Shown here one piece after another: positions 9,561 to 20,930 of a DNA stretch of 64,000 bases. Source of the DNA: Hermatobates lingyangjiaoensis (Eukaryota > Arthropoda > Insecta > Hemiptera > Hermatobatidae). The position numbers and the translations under genes are program-made. Under the pieces are notes generated by a model. It had not been told where the DNA came from and ran no database searches. It saw only the letters and a program-made list of their open reading frames with translations. The stretch spans positions 1,178,001 to 1,242,000 of the forward strand of contig JAPFBL010000255.1 of the NCBI GenBank assembly GCA_026182355.1, given 5' to 3'. Each line of letters starts with the position of its first letter. The first letter of the stretch is position 1.

Positions 9561-10600
9561 TGTTTAAAATTTAAACAAAGAGTAGTTGATAACTACTTGC
9601 TGATTTTCGTGTGGTTTCTGTTATCAGTTGTTGCTCCTTAAGTAGAGTACCCTTTTTCTGTGAATACAGAGCTCAAATATAGTGATATGTTATTCCGTTT
9701 AAACCTACTGAAATACTATTCGAAAGCAGAAAAGTTGTATTTTATTTAGTGTTCATTTTTAGGTGAAAAATAAATCCACAAGGGATATAGGGGAAATATA
9801 TCTAAATACTATAAATAGAAATCAAAGATCTCTTTGTTTATAGGATCTTCATCAGAGCCACAACATATTAATAGTGGAAGAAAGTTAAATTAACATCTGT
9901 AAGAAGTGGATGAATGGGATAAACATATTTTTAAAACTAGGTAAAGTCACTGCAAATGGTAAATTCAAGTTTTATCGTGATGATGGTTCTAAGCTGATCG
10001 AAAGATTATTCGCTTTGTTAGATAGTGGTGTTTTAGTCTTGTGCTACTCATTAAAATGTTTCTAAAGTTTTTCAGTGTCCTTTGGTCAACTGATTTGAGT
10101 ATTATCGTTTAGTTTAGGAGACTGGGACAGTATAATTCTAAAGTAGTGAATGCCGAAGCCGCAGTGTACTTAATGTTCTATATATTGTTAGAAAAACTGA
10201 AAGAAACTGGAGTATCACATAAAATATGAAATACACTTGAATCCTATAATTTCAGTTTGTATCATCAAGAGATAAAAGAGAAAGAAGCCAGCACGCATAA
10301 GGATGAGAAATGTTTGGTATCATGAAAATTGACATATATGTATTATTCTAATCTACAGTTTAATGTAGTATGTTTATGTACGCTTTAGATGGTTTATTAA
10401 TAATTAAAAAGTTATATAGATGAAAGAAGAAAAAGTACGTTAATTTCAAAACTAGATTGGGAAAGTATGTTATAATTCTTCTATTGAGGGATGGGTAATT
10501 GCATTACTAGATATTGTAATGGTGTAGTAGGGACTGGTGGTTGAACGAAAGAGAATGTGATTAGCGAAAGCAGGTAAATTAGAACAGAGATATGGGTTGC
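9561..10600. other. AT-rich intron-like DNA with a decayed hammerhead-like motif
   Basis: Around 9815-9860, read on the minus strand, GGCU CUGAUGA A is followed by GAUC...GAUC and an AAAGAGAUCUU string. The copy near 43990 shares that string. The GAAA box is disrupted. Apart from this no gene or repeat is identified. Confidence 0.35.
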
Positions 10601-10770
10601 ACAATTCGAATAGTGGTTGGGTAAGACATGTATGTAGGGCTTATGAAGGCACGGAAGAGACAGCGCGGCGGCAGGCTGACGCTAATGATACCGGGGGCTC
10701 ACGGTAATACGTGGGAGTTGATTTAGGCAGTGGGAAGAAGGCGGCAGCAGCGGCATAACCACTCTAGACT
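10601..10770. promoter_or_regulatory. GC-richer island in intron
   Basis: Compositionally distinct block containing GACAGCGCGGCGGCAGGC (10658-10675) and GGCGGCAGCAGCGGC (10741-10755). No splice-bounded open frame is evident. Candidate regulatory element. Confidence 0.3.
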
Positions 10771-11418
10771 ATCTCGTTATTTATTCAGATATTTTAATCA
10801 CCTCAAATCAACAACTCTCTATATGTCTACCTTTCATTGGAAACATTATACATTCATTTATTTTAACTTTTAATATATTTTACGTATAATTTTACGTTTC
10901 TTTTCATTGGTTATTACACATTAAACCTTCGTTATATCAGTCGATTCAATTTGAAGAAGGAATTAGTTGAGTAGAAGTAGAAAAGGCCATCTCTGATTGT
11001 CAGCATTGTTTTAAGTACCTTAGAACTAATCTCTCAAGACTTGTCTAAAGTTCACATATTGTATCCTTTCATAGCCTCATAGTAAGTATCAAAGCAATTC
11101 ATAATGTACCGGTCTATGAGAGTCTTCTATGTAAGTAAGTAAATCCACATTATTAGTTACAAATCTGAAGCATTCGACATACGTGTAAAACATTAAAACT
11201 TTTGAAAGCTCTTCGTATACACTACCCTCAGATTTACGATTTTCTATCTTTGCAAAGTTTTTTGGTTAAAATGCAAATTTCATTTTCCAAATAATTATTT
11301 GTAGTTTTAGGATTGATTTAATTTTTAACGAAAACAACTTTGAATTATGTTTGTTGAACTGCTGAATAAATAGTTGTTTCATATGGTGGCTTGTGAAAAT
11401 TGAAAACAAGATAATAAA

Positions 11419-11724
11419 GAACAGGAATCCTCGTGGATAAGCTTAAGTTTATAGAAATTGATATCCTGGAAAAAATGTGATCTTTGAATTACATAATAGT
11501 GAAACAAAAAACACAAACCATGGTGATTTCATGAATTTACATGTTTGCCTTCATCAGATTTACTAAGTTAAGAAAACACTTTCTGACAATCCATGTATCA
11601 GAACTATCCAATTCTCTGAAAAATAAAAAGGACAAAAAATGTTTAATTATTTTCATTTATTATTTATTTTTGTAAGTTTTTTTTTTGCATAGAAAGCTAA
11701 AGTTTTTATTAATAATTTTGTTGT
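11419..11724 (-). mobile_element. Left arm of a 300-bp inverted repeat pair
   Basis: This arm is the reverse complement of 13669-14002. The outer ends match (GAACAGGAATCCT at 11419; AGGATTCATGTTC at 13990-14002) and so do the inner ends (AAAGTTTTTATTAATAATTTTG against its inverse near 13671-13692). On the minus strand, 11525-11557 holds CUGAUGA-A ... AUGAAAUC, a hammerhead-like order with a poor stem II. The two arms bracket about 1.9 kb, which either makes one composite element or records two independent insertions. Confidence 0.65.
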
Positions 11725-13668
11725 CTATATGTTTAAATTGTTTACTGAAATTGAAAACGTTTTTGTCAATAAAATGGATCAATTGAAAATAAAATGGATA
11801 AATGTTGAATTATGCAACAAATAATCTAAATTAAATACTGCAATACAGTAAGTATTATGTCTCAAAGGTACAACTTCTTTTCTAAAAGTTAAACTACTCA
11901 TAGAAGCCTATTTTCAGTGTATATATTAACTTCACTAAAATATTTAATAAGCAAAACTAGACGCACATATCCAAAGCAAAACTCTGCTTTATCCGAACGT
12001 CCATATACTTATAACCTTCATCTCGTTGCCTTCCATACACCTTTACAACAATTGTAATTCAACGTGTTCAAGTTTCCATTTCCAATCACAACCATTCATG
12101 ATTGACTGCGAAGCCTTTGAACTATATTGAATTTAAATACTTGAGACTCAAACCTTCCTTGTTTCTTCTGGCGTTCTTTTACTGTTATGCTTAAGGTATT
12201 CATGGATTGTAGTTTTTATTTAGGGGTTGAACTTAAACTATGCATTGTGTTTGTGCTAAAGTTAAACAGATGGAAATATTTAGAGTTTTATGACCTTCCA
12301 TTATAAGACAATGTGATCTGTCTACCTGGTTACACGTGTGTTTTAATGTTCTAAAGTTTATGATTTCATGCCTGCACTGATTTGGTTTTACCTCATGGGG
12401 ATCTTCTCATGCGACGTAAAAGGTTGGTTTAGAAAGCTGACGGGAAAGAGAGTTGTGAGTTAAATATTTAAAAAGGTCTGCTGGCAGCAGACAGTTTGGC
12501 GTGTGGGAGAGAGACTGGCTAATGCATTTGTCGGGTTACCTGTAATCTGGTGACACCTGTGGCAGTGTTGCCTCGCTCTCCCTCTCACGCTCTCTCCCAA
12601 TGCCACTCCTCTATGATTACAATGCCCGCTCATTTCCCTCTCCAATCCCTAAACAGCCTCAAACTCTTCGTCACCAAATTGATTTGTTTTTCCGTTTTTA
12701 AAGTTTTGAATTTCATTTTATCCTTGATAGTATTTGCTAAAAGGGAGTAGAGGTTTTTTTTGTTTCTAAGTCATTTTGGGTGTATATTTTCAGTTTTAGG
12801 TGCTATTTATTTTTCATTATTTGGAATTCTTGGAAAAGTTTCCACATAAAGTTTTATTCCAAACAACCCGTTTGACATAGTGACCTCTCCCAACAAGTCT
12901 AGTCATTGGATACCTAGCGTCACGACTAGTGTAGAACAGATAAATAAATTTTACTCATTATTTTCTTTCCGTATGAAAACTCTGAATAGTTGGTCCGTCA
13001 CTAATAAGGAGATTTATCCGCAGATGATGCATTTGTTGATGACATTGATGTAGCAAGAGAATCGTCAGAGCATTTTCACTCTGTTGGGTTTTATAGGTTA
13101 CAGATATATGATTTGACTTTAAAACAATCCAAAAAGGAACTGGGTTCAATCCTCATACTTTTTAGGAATTACAGTTGCTGCCTCGTGTTATAGCATCTGC
13201 TTAATAGAGTTCAATCTATATTGAAATTCTCATACCCATCAAATGTTCTAGAGCTCTGTCATTTTTTTTTGGACTTTTTAATTTTCATTGTTGATTCGTA
13301 CATCATTCTGCTTACATATATTGAGTAAAATTCTTAAAGTTGTTAAGGAAAAATAGAACTTTGATGATACAGTCGCTTTAAAATAATTAAAAAAACCATT
13401 AGAGTTATGTACTCTCCTTCATCCAAAACCTGTTGTAAAACTCGAGTTGGCGTCTTGAAGTATGGTATGTTGATGCTCCATTAATGCAATTAGAAAAGAA
13501 CCAGGTAATCCCTTTTATTTCACAACTTCATAATCTATTTGGTTCAACTTACGATCGTGAACTCTTTCAACGTTCTCATGTACAAGGTGTTTTGTGCACA
13601 TTTAGAAGAACAGAAATTAATAATTTCTAGAAACCAAAAGACTCATGTACTGTTAACTTCGGCGGATG
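11725..13668. other. Sequence between the inverted arms
   Basis: AT-rich DNA with a GC-richer island at 12470-12660. The island contains the palindrome CTGCTGGCAGCAG at 12478-12490 and a CT-rich stretch near 12570-12600. No transposase or reverse transcriptase frame is present, so the inverted arms do not enclose an identifiable autonomous element. Confidence 0.5.
12470..12660. promoter_or_regulatory. GC-richer island
   Basis: Complex sequence with a perfect palindrome CTGCTGGCAGCAG and a pyrimidine-rich 3' half. No coding frame is convincing. Candidate conserved non-coding element. Confidence 0.3.
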
Positions 13669-14002
13669 AACAAAATTATTAATAAAAACTGTAGCTTTCT
13701 ATCCAAGAAAAAAACTTACAAAAATAAATAATAAAATGAAAGTAATTAAACATTTATTATCCTTTTTATTTTTCAGAGAATTGGATAGTTCTGATACATG
13801 GATTGTCCGAAAGTGTTTTCTTAACTTAGTAAATCTGATGAAGGCAAACATGTAAATTCATGAAATCACGTAAATTGTGATTTAAATGAATTAAATCATG
13901 TAAATTGTGTTTTTTGTTTCACTATTAAGTTATTCAGAGATCACATTTTTTTCAGGATTTCAATTTCTATAAACCTAAGCTTATCCATAAGGATTCATGT
14001 TC
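13669..14002 (+). mobile_element. Right arm of a 300-bp inverted repeat pair
   Basis: Partner of 11419-11724. It contains an internal near-duplication of about 25 bases around 13862-13912 (two ATCAYGTAAATTGTG units) that is absent from the left arm, explaining its greater length. The hammerhead-like order CUGAUGA (13835-13841) ... GAAA (13862-13865) is kept in both arms, but the intervening stem is weak. Confidence 0.65.
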
Positions 14003-14754
14003 AAACCGCCCTCGTATTAATAAGTCAGAACGATTATAATCGATTGCATTTTCTCCCTTACCACTCAAAATCGTCTATCAATATGAATTGATTACTTTAT
14101 GGTTAACCCAACCATCTTACCGCATAGGCGAGACTCGATAGTCTTGGAACATGTCTGTCTCCGACAGTAAACACTACGTTTTTGATTTGTATACCTTAAC
14201 AATTTGTATACCTGAACTATATTCATTAACATTTATATAGTCATAGAACTTCATAATTTATTTATAAATTACTGATACTTTATTTCTCTGTGAGCGAATA
14301 CGATATAGTTTGTTTGTTCTAAGATATGGTCTTTTGTGGTTGATTTATATGCTTCCTATCTCTGTCAATAAGCCGTAGAATTTGTTTGAGACCTAAGAAT
14401 ATGATTAGTTTTGTTGTTGATATGTTTTTATGTTTTATGTTATATATCTACAGTACTTTTCTTATTGTCGATATTTTATGTAGTTTCTGTATGTTTCAAT
14501 TTTATCAAGTTTTAATGTCAATTAGTTCATGCCGACATAATAATTATCTATGATGCACTGAAAGCTCCTACAAGTTCTTACCGTCATAGTCTCTATGTAG
14601 TTTATTCATTTTATTCTACTTTTTTTCATTTTAATATATATTTTTGTGGAATCAAGTGAGGTCTAAAAGACATCATGCATGCTTTGCCTGAGATCAACCT
14701 GGCAGGTTTTAATCCTAGTCATGACCCTATTGGCATCTGGGAGATAGAAAATAT
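14003..14754. other. AT-rich intron-like DNA
   Basis: No gene, repeat family or structured motif is identified in this stretch. Confidence 0.5.
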
Positions 14755-14895
14755 TGTGCACATCGTCCCTCTGAAGGGTGTAAAGTTGTTGGTCCCTAGC
14801 CTGTGCGATGTCAGGAACTTGTTAAAGACCTTTTCTCTAATAATTTTAGATAAATTTGGAGTCATTGATATGGAATCAACTGGTTTTTGGAAGGC
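14755..14895 (+). repeat. Degenerate SINE fragment
   Basis: Shares the body segment GTTGGTCCCTAGCCTGTG...GATGTCAGG...TTGTTAAAGA with the SINEs at 5202 and 33194. Upstream (about 14697-14717) a degenerate box-B-like GGTTTTAATCC is visible, so the head may extend back to about 14675. No target-site duplication could be found. Confidence 0.6.
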
Positions 14896-15639
14896 CTATG
14901 ACTAAAATAGTTACCAATAAACAAGTGAGCCACAGTCTCGCCATACTCCTCCCTCCCTTGAACAGCAGTCAAAGGGAAGCTCTATAGGCATGAGCGTTGT
15001 GGGAACAGTGTTTCTTTCTTTTCTATTAACAAATGTAGTTTTTGTTTCATAGTATTACTTATCGATCGATAATATATTTAAGATTCCTTTAAGTAGGTTA
15101 ATTAAATCATTAAGTTCTGACTTTCCAGTTGTATAATGATTAATTATTATTATATTTATTTTTATCATTATTAATATTTGTTTTCCATTATTTTAATGAT
15201 TTTTCCAATAGACACATTTTGTAGATTGAAAATTTTATCTTAGTGATCTATTATTATATTAAAAAAAGATGAATGGGTTTTATTGTTTACAACAATTAGA
15301 TATATAATACCTATTCTTCTTAAAGAAATTTCTGAACAATTCGGTGGATAGCCTTAATTAGATGTTCAAGTATTAGTCTTAATTTACTTTTACAATTTCA
15401 CGAAGCAATTTGGTTGATTTGTTCATTTGGAAATGCAGTGTTTACTTTCTTGTATCTGACTCGACGGACTTGTTAGATTACTATTGATTTATGATTAGGA
15501 GTTAGCTCCAGCTTTAGTGGTTTACCTGAATAGTACATAAACTTGGAGCATTTTTATTCAATTCACAATGGGATTTATCAAATTAAGAAATCTACTTGTC
15601 TGAATAGATTTTCTTTTTGCTTCCATTTTGTTCTCTAAC

Positions 15640-16010
15640 AGAGGAGGAATAGGTTCGTAATATATTTGTTAAGCATGGAAACTTGTGGAAGTTCTGACCC
15701 AATATGGTTACAAATGATTGAGTGGCCTTGGGCACCATTGAGAAGAGAATGGACCAGGTTCAGAATGCAGGTATGACGAATCAAAGAGTTTGAGTGATAA
15801 ATTGAGAAGGATATTTGAAAAGGAGGAAGCATGGGGAGCAGTTGTTTTGTTTACCGCTTACTGGTGGTGGACTGGCCAAATGGAATACCCGTGTAGGGTA
15901 GGTTTATGATGCTGGCCGTCTCCTGATATTACGTGCTGCAACACTTTCGTCCGCACTCGGACCTCTAGCATTAACTGTCAACCGCCACCTCACCTCATAA
16001 ACAGACTGTT
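15640..16010. promoter_or_regulatory. GC-richer island
   Basis: More complex sequence including TTACTGGTGGTGGACTGGCC (15857) and ACTGTCAACCGCCACCTCAC (15975). No open frame with splice signals. Candidate non-coding regulatory element. Confidence 0.3.
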
Positions 16011-17542
16011 TAAATTAAAATTGCAAATCCTATTACACCAGTGCTGATTACACCATTCGAATATAAAATCCATGAATGGTTTTGTTTTAACGACAGCAGA
16101 AACGAACAACTCTACAATTTATTTTGTATTTTCATGAATTTTGTTTTTCCCTATTCGGTGATTAACATTTCAGAATTTCAAAATTAGTAATATAATTCAG
16201 AAAAAATTGTCGACATTGACATTTATGAACCCAGTTTTGGTTATTCCCGGTACTATCAACGCAAAGTAGCCTTTGTTTTTGGGTTTCATAATAAAAGCCT
16301 GAATGAGTTTTTTTCTCTCGTTTATGTAATTCCATGGATTGTAAGGAATTTGTACTTATTTTCTAATAAATAAGTTTGTACATATTTAATAATTTTACAG
16401 TAATAACGGTAAGTTATTGCAGAGGTTTGTTGAGAGAGTTGCTGAAGATTGCTGACATATATGTATTTCTTTACGAACAGTTTATTGTTTTGTTTCAAAG
16501 CGAATCTATCTGAATTTCGTTTTTGTGGCTTTTGTACGCCATATTCAGCACTGATTTCCATTGCTGCAGAATATATTTAATTAACTTCCGAATCCTGTAT
16601 TCCTAAATAAATACTCTAAACATTAGTTTGTGTAATGATAATCAAATTATAGTTGTGTGCCTTTTCATTTATAGTACTTTCAAACGTGTTAAGCTCAATC
16701 TCTTAAGGAGGCCCAATTCTTTTTAGCATTGTATCTCCGTAAGATCTTCCGTCTGAAAATTGAAGCTGGTAATCTTAAACATTTTCTTAAAAACGTTTAC
16801 ATTTTTTTCAACTTAAAATATAAGAAACAGAATAGAAATTTATTCTATTATCTGTACTTTTTTTACCAAATAAATTATGTAAATGTAAACCTAATTTAAG
16901 CTTAAATTAGGTTTAACTCCTTTGACATTTTTTCATTTAACAATAATTGTTTTCCGAAAATCCCTTTCATTACAGAAAACTGATATATTTTTCTAAGTGT
17001 CTGTGATAAACTCTGAATAAAAGTAAATTTGAAATGCTTTTTTATTTTTAACTTCGAGATTAATATGATTGGATTTTTCTGGTTTATACCTTAATGTTCT
17101 AGTCCATAACGTTCAATTAAACTATTTGGGTTACAATTCTTTTGTAAATATAATGTTTTCATGTATAAGCGGAAGATTTTCGTCTTTTTTTTTTCATATA
17201 TAAATTGTAGAGAATTATCAATATAATTAAAAATGCTAAGACATGTTGTTCCTCTCTCCTTTCAATCATTAAAACTAGATCATCCACATATAGTTAAGTT
17301 TAATTTCGTTTCTAGTTTGTTGATTCATTGTTTTAATAATTCAGACTTGATTATATTTCCTAAAACTGGTGGTTTGGATTATCCCACGAGTAATCCGATT
17401 TTTTGTTTCTATATCATTCCATCAAAAATATAACAGCTTGCCTCACATATATGATCTAGTATTAGACATATGTTGAAATAACCCATTTTTTTTTATATAT
17501 TTGTTGATTGATCTGTAGATTTTTCTTCTGTGCTATAAATAA
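16011..17542. other. AT-rich intron-like DNA
   Basis: A short local inverted repeat around 16894-16914 (CTAATTTAAGC/GCTTAAATTAG) is the only structure seen. No gene is supported. Confidence 0.5.
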
Positions 17543-17635
17543 GCCTATGAAAAAGGTTTTAAATAAAAACACTATCATCGGCATTAGAGAGTTGGATTTG
17601 AACTTGGAAAACTGGCCCGAGTCCCGAACTATCTT
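17543..17635 (+). mobile_element. Decayed PLE-end fragment, subfamily IV
   Basis: GCCTATGAAAAAGGTTTTAA at 17543 and GGCCCGAGTCCCGA near 17614-17627 match the right arm at 4299-4382 in the same order. The hammerhead 3' half is mutated beyond recognition (expected GAAACGUUGGC reads CUAUCAUCGGC). Confidence 0.6.
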
Positions 17636-18019
17636 TTAATTTTGTGATAAAACATGTATATTGTTTCGAGAACTCAACACATTTAGGAATAGCAGTATGA
17701 AGCACAGATTCTCCAGGGTTGGTCAAAACATACTTCATACAGGACATTTCGATATATATAAATATGAATTATCGAGAATACATATAGTCTGGAATACATT
17801 TAAATATGCGGTCTTGTATTCTATACTTATTATCAGTATTCAATTCTTAAAACGAAATCTAGTTGAAATCATTACTGTTAGGATAAATATTTTTTTTTAG
17901 GATCGTATTAATATAATCTGTTTTTAGTTCCAGTTAAGCAAATCATTTCAATATCTATTGTGGATTACAGACTAAGAGTTGTAGACATTCAATGGATTAA
18001 ATGTTTTAGTGGTGCATGG

Positions 18020-18420
18020 AGCATTTAAAATGCTGTGTGTTGCACGCTGCCGTTAAGTTGGAAGGTGAGTCGTGTTGAGAGGGTTTGAGTAATACAGTTT
18101 GCGAGTTGTTTGCCTCTGCAGCTTGCTCTAGACTTGTCTTCCAAAGAGTTTATCTTAGGAGGGCCTATTAATAAGACGACCTGTGGTGTAGTGCAGGACC
18201 CATGCAAATGTCCCTGCTCCAGATGATCATGTTTTATTCACAGCTCTGTGTCGATGCAAATTTGAACAGCTTTCCGTTCTCCCTCCAGCAGGGATTACCG
18301 ACTCCTGTCAAACTTGCTGCCCTCTCCATTAATATCCCAGGCTAATCATCATATAAGCTGAGTTAGCTGTGTTCACCTCACTCACCCACCTCCTCATCCT
18401 AGGACAACATTATCCACAAA
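18020..18420. promoter_or_regulatory. GC-richer island with two octamer sites
   Basis: Two perfect ATGCAAAT octamers in the same orientation (18202-18209 and 18254-18261), 52 bases apart, lie inside a 400-bp block of complex sequence that is much less AT-rich than its flanks. The octamer is the classic POU-domain binding site. No open frame. This is the best single enhancer candidate in the window. Confidence 0.45.
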
Positions 18421-20699
18421 GTCTTCCTTTCTATTCACAAATATTTTGAAATTGCACAGTTAGTAGTTGCGATTTTTAATTCTTTATGCACTTTTATTTT
18501 GGGATGTAATTTTAATTTAAATGTGATACATTTTTATCCTAATATTTATTAGTAACAAAAATAATGGATTAATGTGGATTATTTTATTTACATATATATT
18601 CCTCAATATCAGTTTGTTACTTAGAAGAATGATAAAAGAAATTGATATTTAATCGTGTAACAGTAACAGTAATTCTGTCGCATAGCTCCTGATTCTTAAG
18701 GGCTGAAGACCATAAACTCTCAGGTCAGCTTTATTAGAAGACAAATAAATACTCGTTCGATTAGTATGTGACAATTTCAAACCAAGGAGATAGATATTAT
18801 TCAAGTCTATGCCCATGTCCATGTATCTTATCCACTAGTGATTTGAAACAATATTAACTATTTTTTATGGAAGTTGGGAGCCCTGGTTTTTCTTAATATT
18901 GTTTGTTTTTACCACTGCTACATAAATTTCCATAACCTGCACTGCCTTTTTTAATGTCTCTAATAAATTATGGTAAAATAAATATATACAATTTTTATTT
19001 CAAGCATTGCCTTCGCATGTTGGTTGAAATATTTAATATAGCATATCATGCCATGCAAATATGTTTTGAATATTCAAGCTAAGGGTTACCTATACTGATT
19101 TCTCTGATGGACAGTATTTTTATTTAATATTTGAAAGATAATATAATTTACTGATATGAATGTGTCAGATAGTTGACTACTGGGTAGTTGGTTTTTTTTC
19201 CTTCAATTTCGTTGTTATTTGAATTACTGAGCTTATCCCTCGTATATGTAATAACAATATTTTTTTTAACTTTATCAATTTATAATAACTACACAAGTTA
19301 ATATATTTAATTAGATATAATGTAACAGAAGTTGATGTTAATTAATCATTACTTGCCTTTTTAATTCCATCAGTATTGACTTCAGATTCGGTCTCTGGCC
19401 GAGTCTGTGGACCACTGACGAATCACACAAATAACAGAATAAGCAAGTAGAGTACGAGGTTTGGGTACTGGAGAACGATCGAAACATGTACAAAAGGTCG
19501 TTTACTTATCTCAGAACTGGAAATACTCCCCTTAACCCCAGGTTGTTTGGTCAACCTGGTCTTTCTTTATAAGTCCCATTATTCCCTTGAGTCCTTAGCT
19601 GTTAAAGAAATATCAAGCTACCTATCTTGTATATTACTGACATATACACTTTAAGAAAAAGTTATTACATTTTCAAAGTTACTTGACAATGCTACGAAAC
19701 TTTGTTCACTCTTTTCATCTATTGACAATTTTTTGATTTTCTCTAAGAGAAGTCAACATTCAAGAACTAGAAAGTAAATTCTTTAACGATTTTAATGGTA
19801 GTTCAATTTTAAATAATATCAGTTTCAATTTATTTTTATCGATTATCGTGAAAGCGTTTATGAAAATTGACAAATATGGTTTGTTTGGCACGTGTATAGT
19901 TTTAAAAACATTGTTTCTTTTATAACTCCAAAGCTTACTCATTTGCTTTTCGCACTTCTTATGAACTCTTGAACTCGCTTAACAACCATTTCTTTTGCTA
20001 CTTTCAGTGTGCCTGCCTTGAATATATCATACATATGTATATTTTTTCTACAATTATTACTCCAATAAGAATGATACATCAAAGATTGATTGACGGAATG
20101 CCCTTTTCAAAAGAACTTATGAAATAATTCGGACCAACTATGTAGACGTAATATTGAATTATTACGCCACATAATGTTTTCATTCATCGTTTCAAACATC
20201 TTCCACGTTTATACAGTCAAAATAATTTCTGCAAAGAACTTCGAAGTGTTTTTAAAAAATATTTTAAAATCTAACAAAATCTCTATCGCTCGATGCTGAT
20301 GGTAAAATTTGAAAGGTAATATAAACAACATTTAAAAATGTTAATTATTTAGTTCTACTTTAAAAATGAAAGAGTAATGCGATGTATCTTTGTAACAAAT
20401 TAGGAAAAGTTTATGACATTCAAACATTTCTGCATTGTTATGAGGATTGCTGTGAATACAACGGTTATCTTTTTTGTCAACATTGGAATTGTAGGAGTAT
20501 TTTCATTTCGTTTTAAGAATCCTTTTAATATTACTCTTGGTAAGAGGTGTTACTTCGTACTTTAGGAGATAAATAAGTTTGGTTTGGCTGCTTTAATGTG
20601 AAGTATGAGAAGAGATGTTTACCTTGTTCCTGATTAGCCCCAATACATTGACCCATCGGCTTTTTTTGTTCTTTTATTTATTTTTTTTTTTTTTTTGAG
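18421..20699. other. AT-rich intron-like DNA
   Basis: Includes a modestly GC-richer patch at 19385-19580 containing the palindrome-like CCAGGTTGTTTGGTCAACCTGG (19539-19560). An isolated octamer at 19053-19060 lies in AT-rich sequence and is probably chance. No coding exon is supported. Confidence 0.45.
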
Positions 20700-20930
20700 C
20701 GAAGGTAAAGTTGTGCAGACAGCCTTGGTGGGGATAGGTGAGAGTGACGGGTGGATGTCGGGCAAGTGGAAGTTGGTTGAATATTTCAGGTGGTGCGCGT
20801 GACACAGTCAGCCTCCAGGGCCGCCCTGCTAACTCTCCATTTCATGCATTACAGATGGACTTCATTATTACATTATCGACTCCACTTCTCTCTTACTCCC
20901 AGACTCCTTCTCGCCCTTAATATTTTCGTA
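20700..20930. promoter_or_regulatory. GC-richer island
   Basis: Complex block with GTGCGCGTGACACAGTCAGC (20793) and CCAGGGCCGCCCTG (20815). A pyrimidine-rich stretch and TTACAG at 20849-20854 could be a splice acceptor, but the following frames do not give a convincing exon with a donor. Confidence 0.3.
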
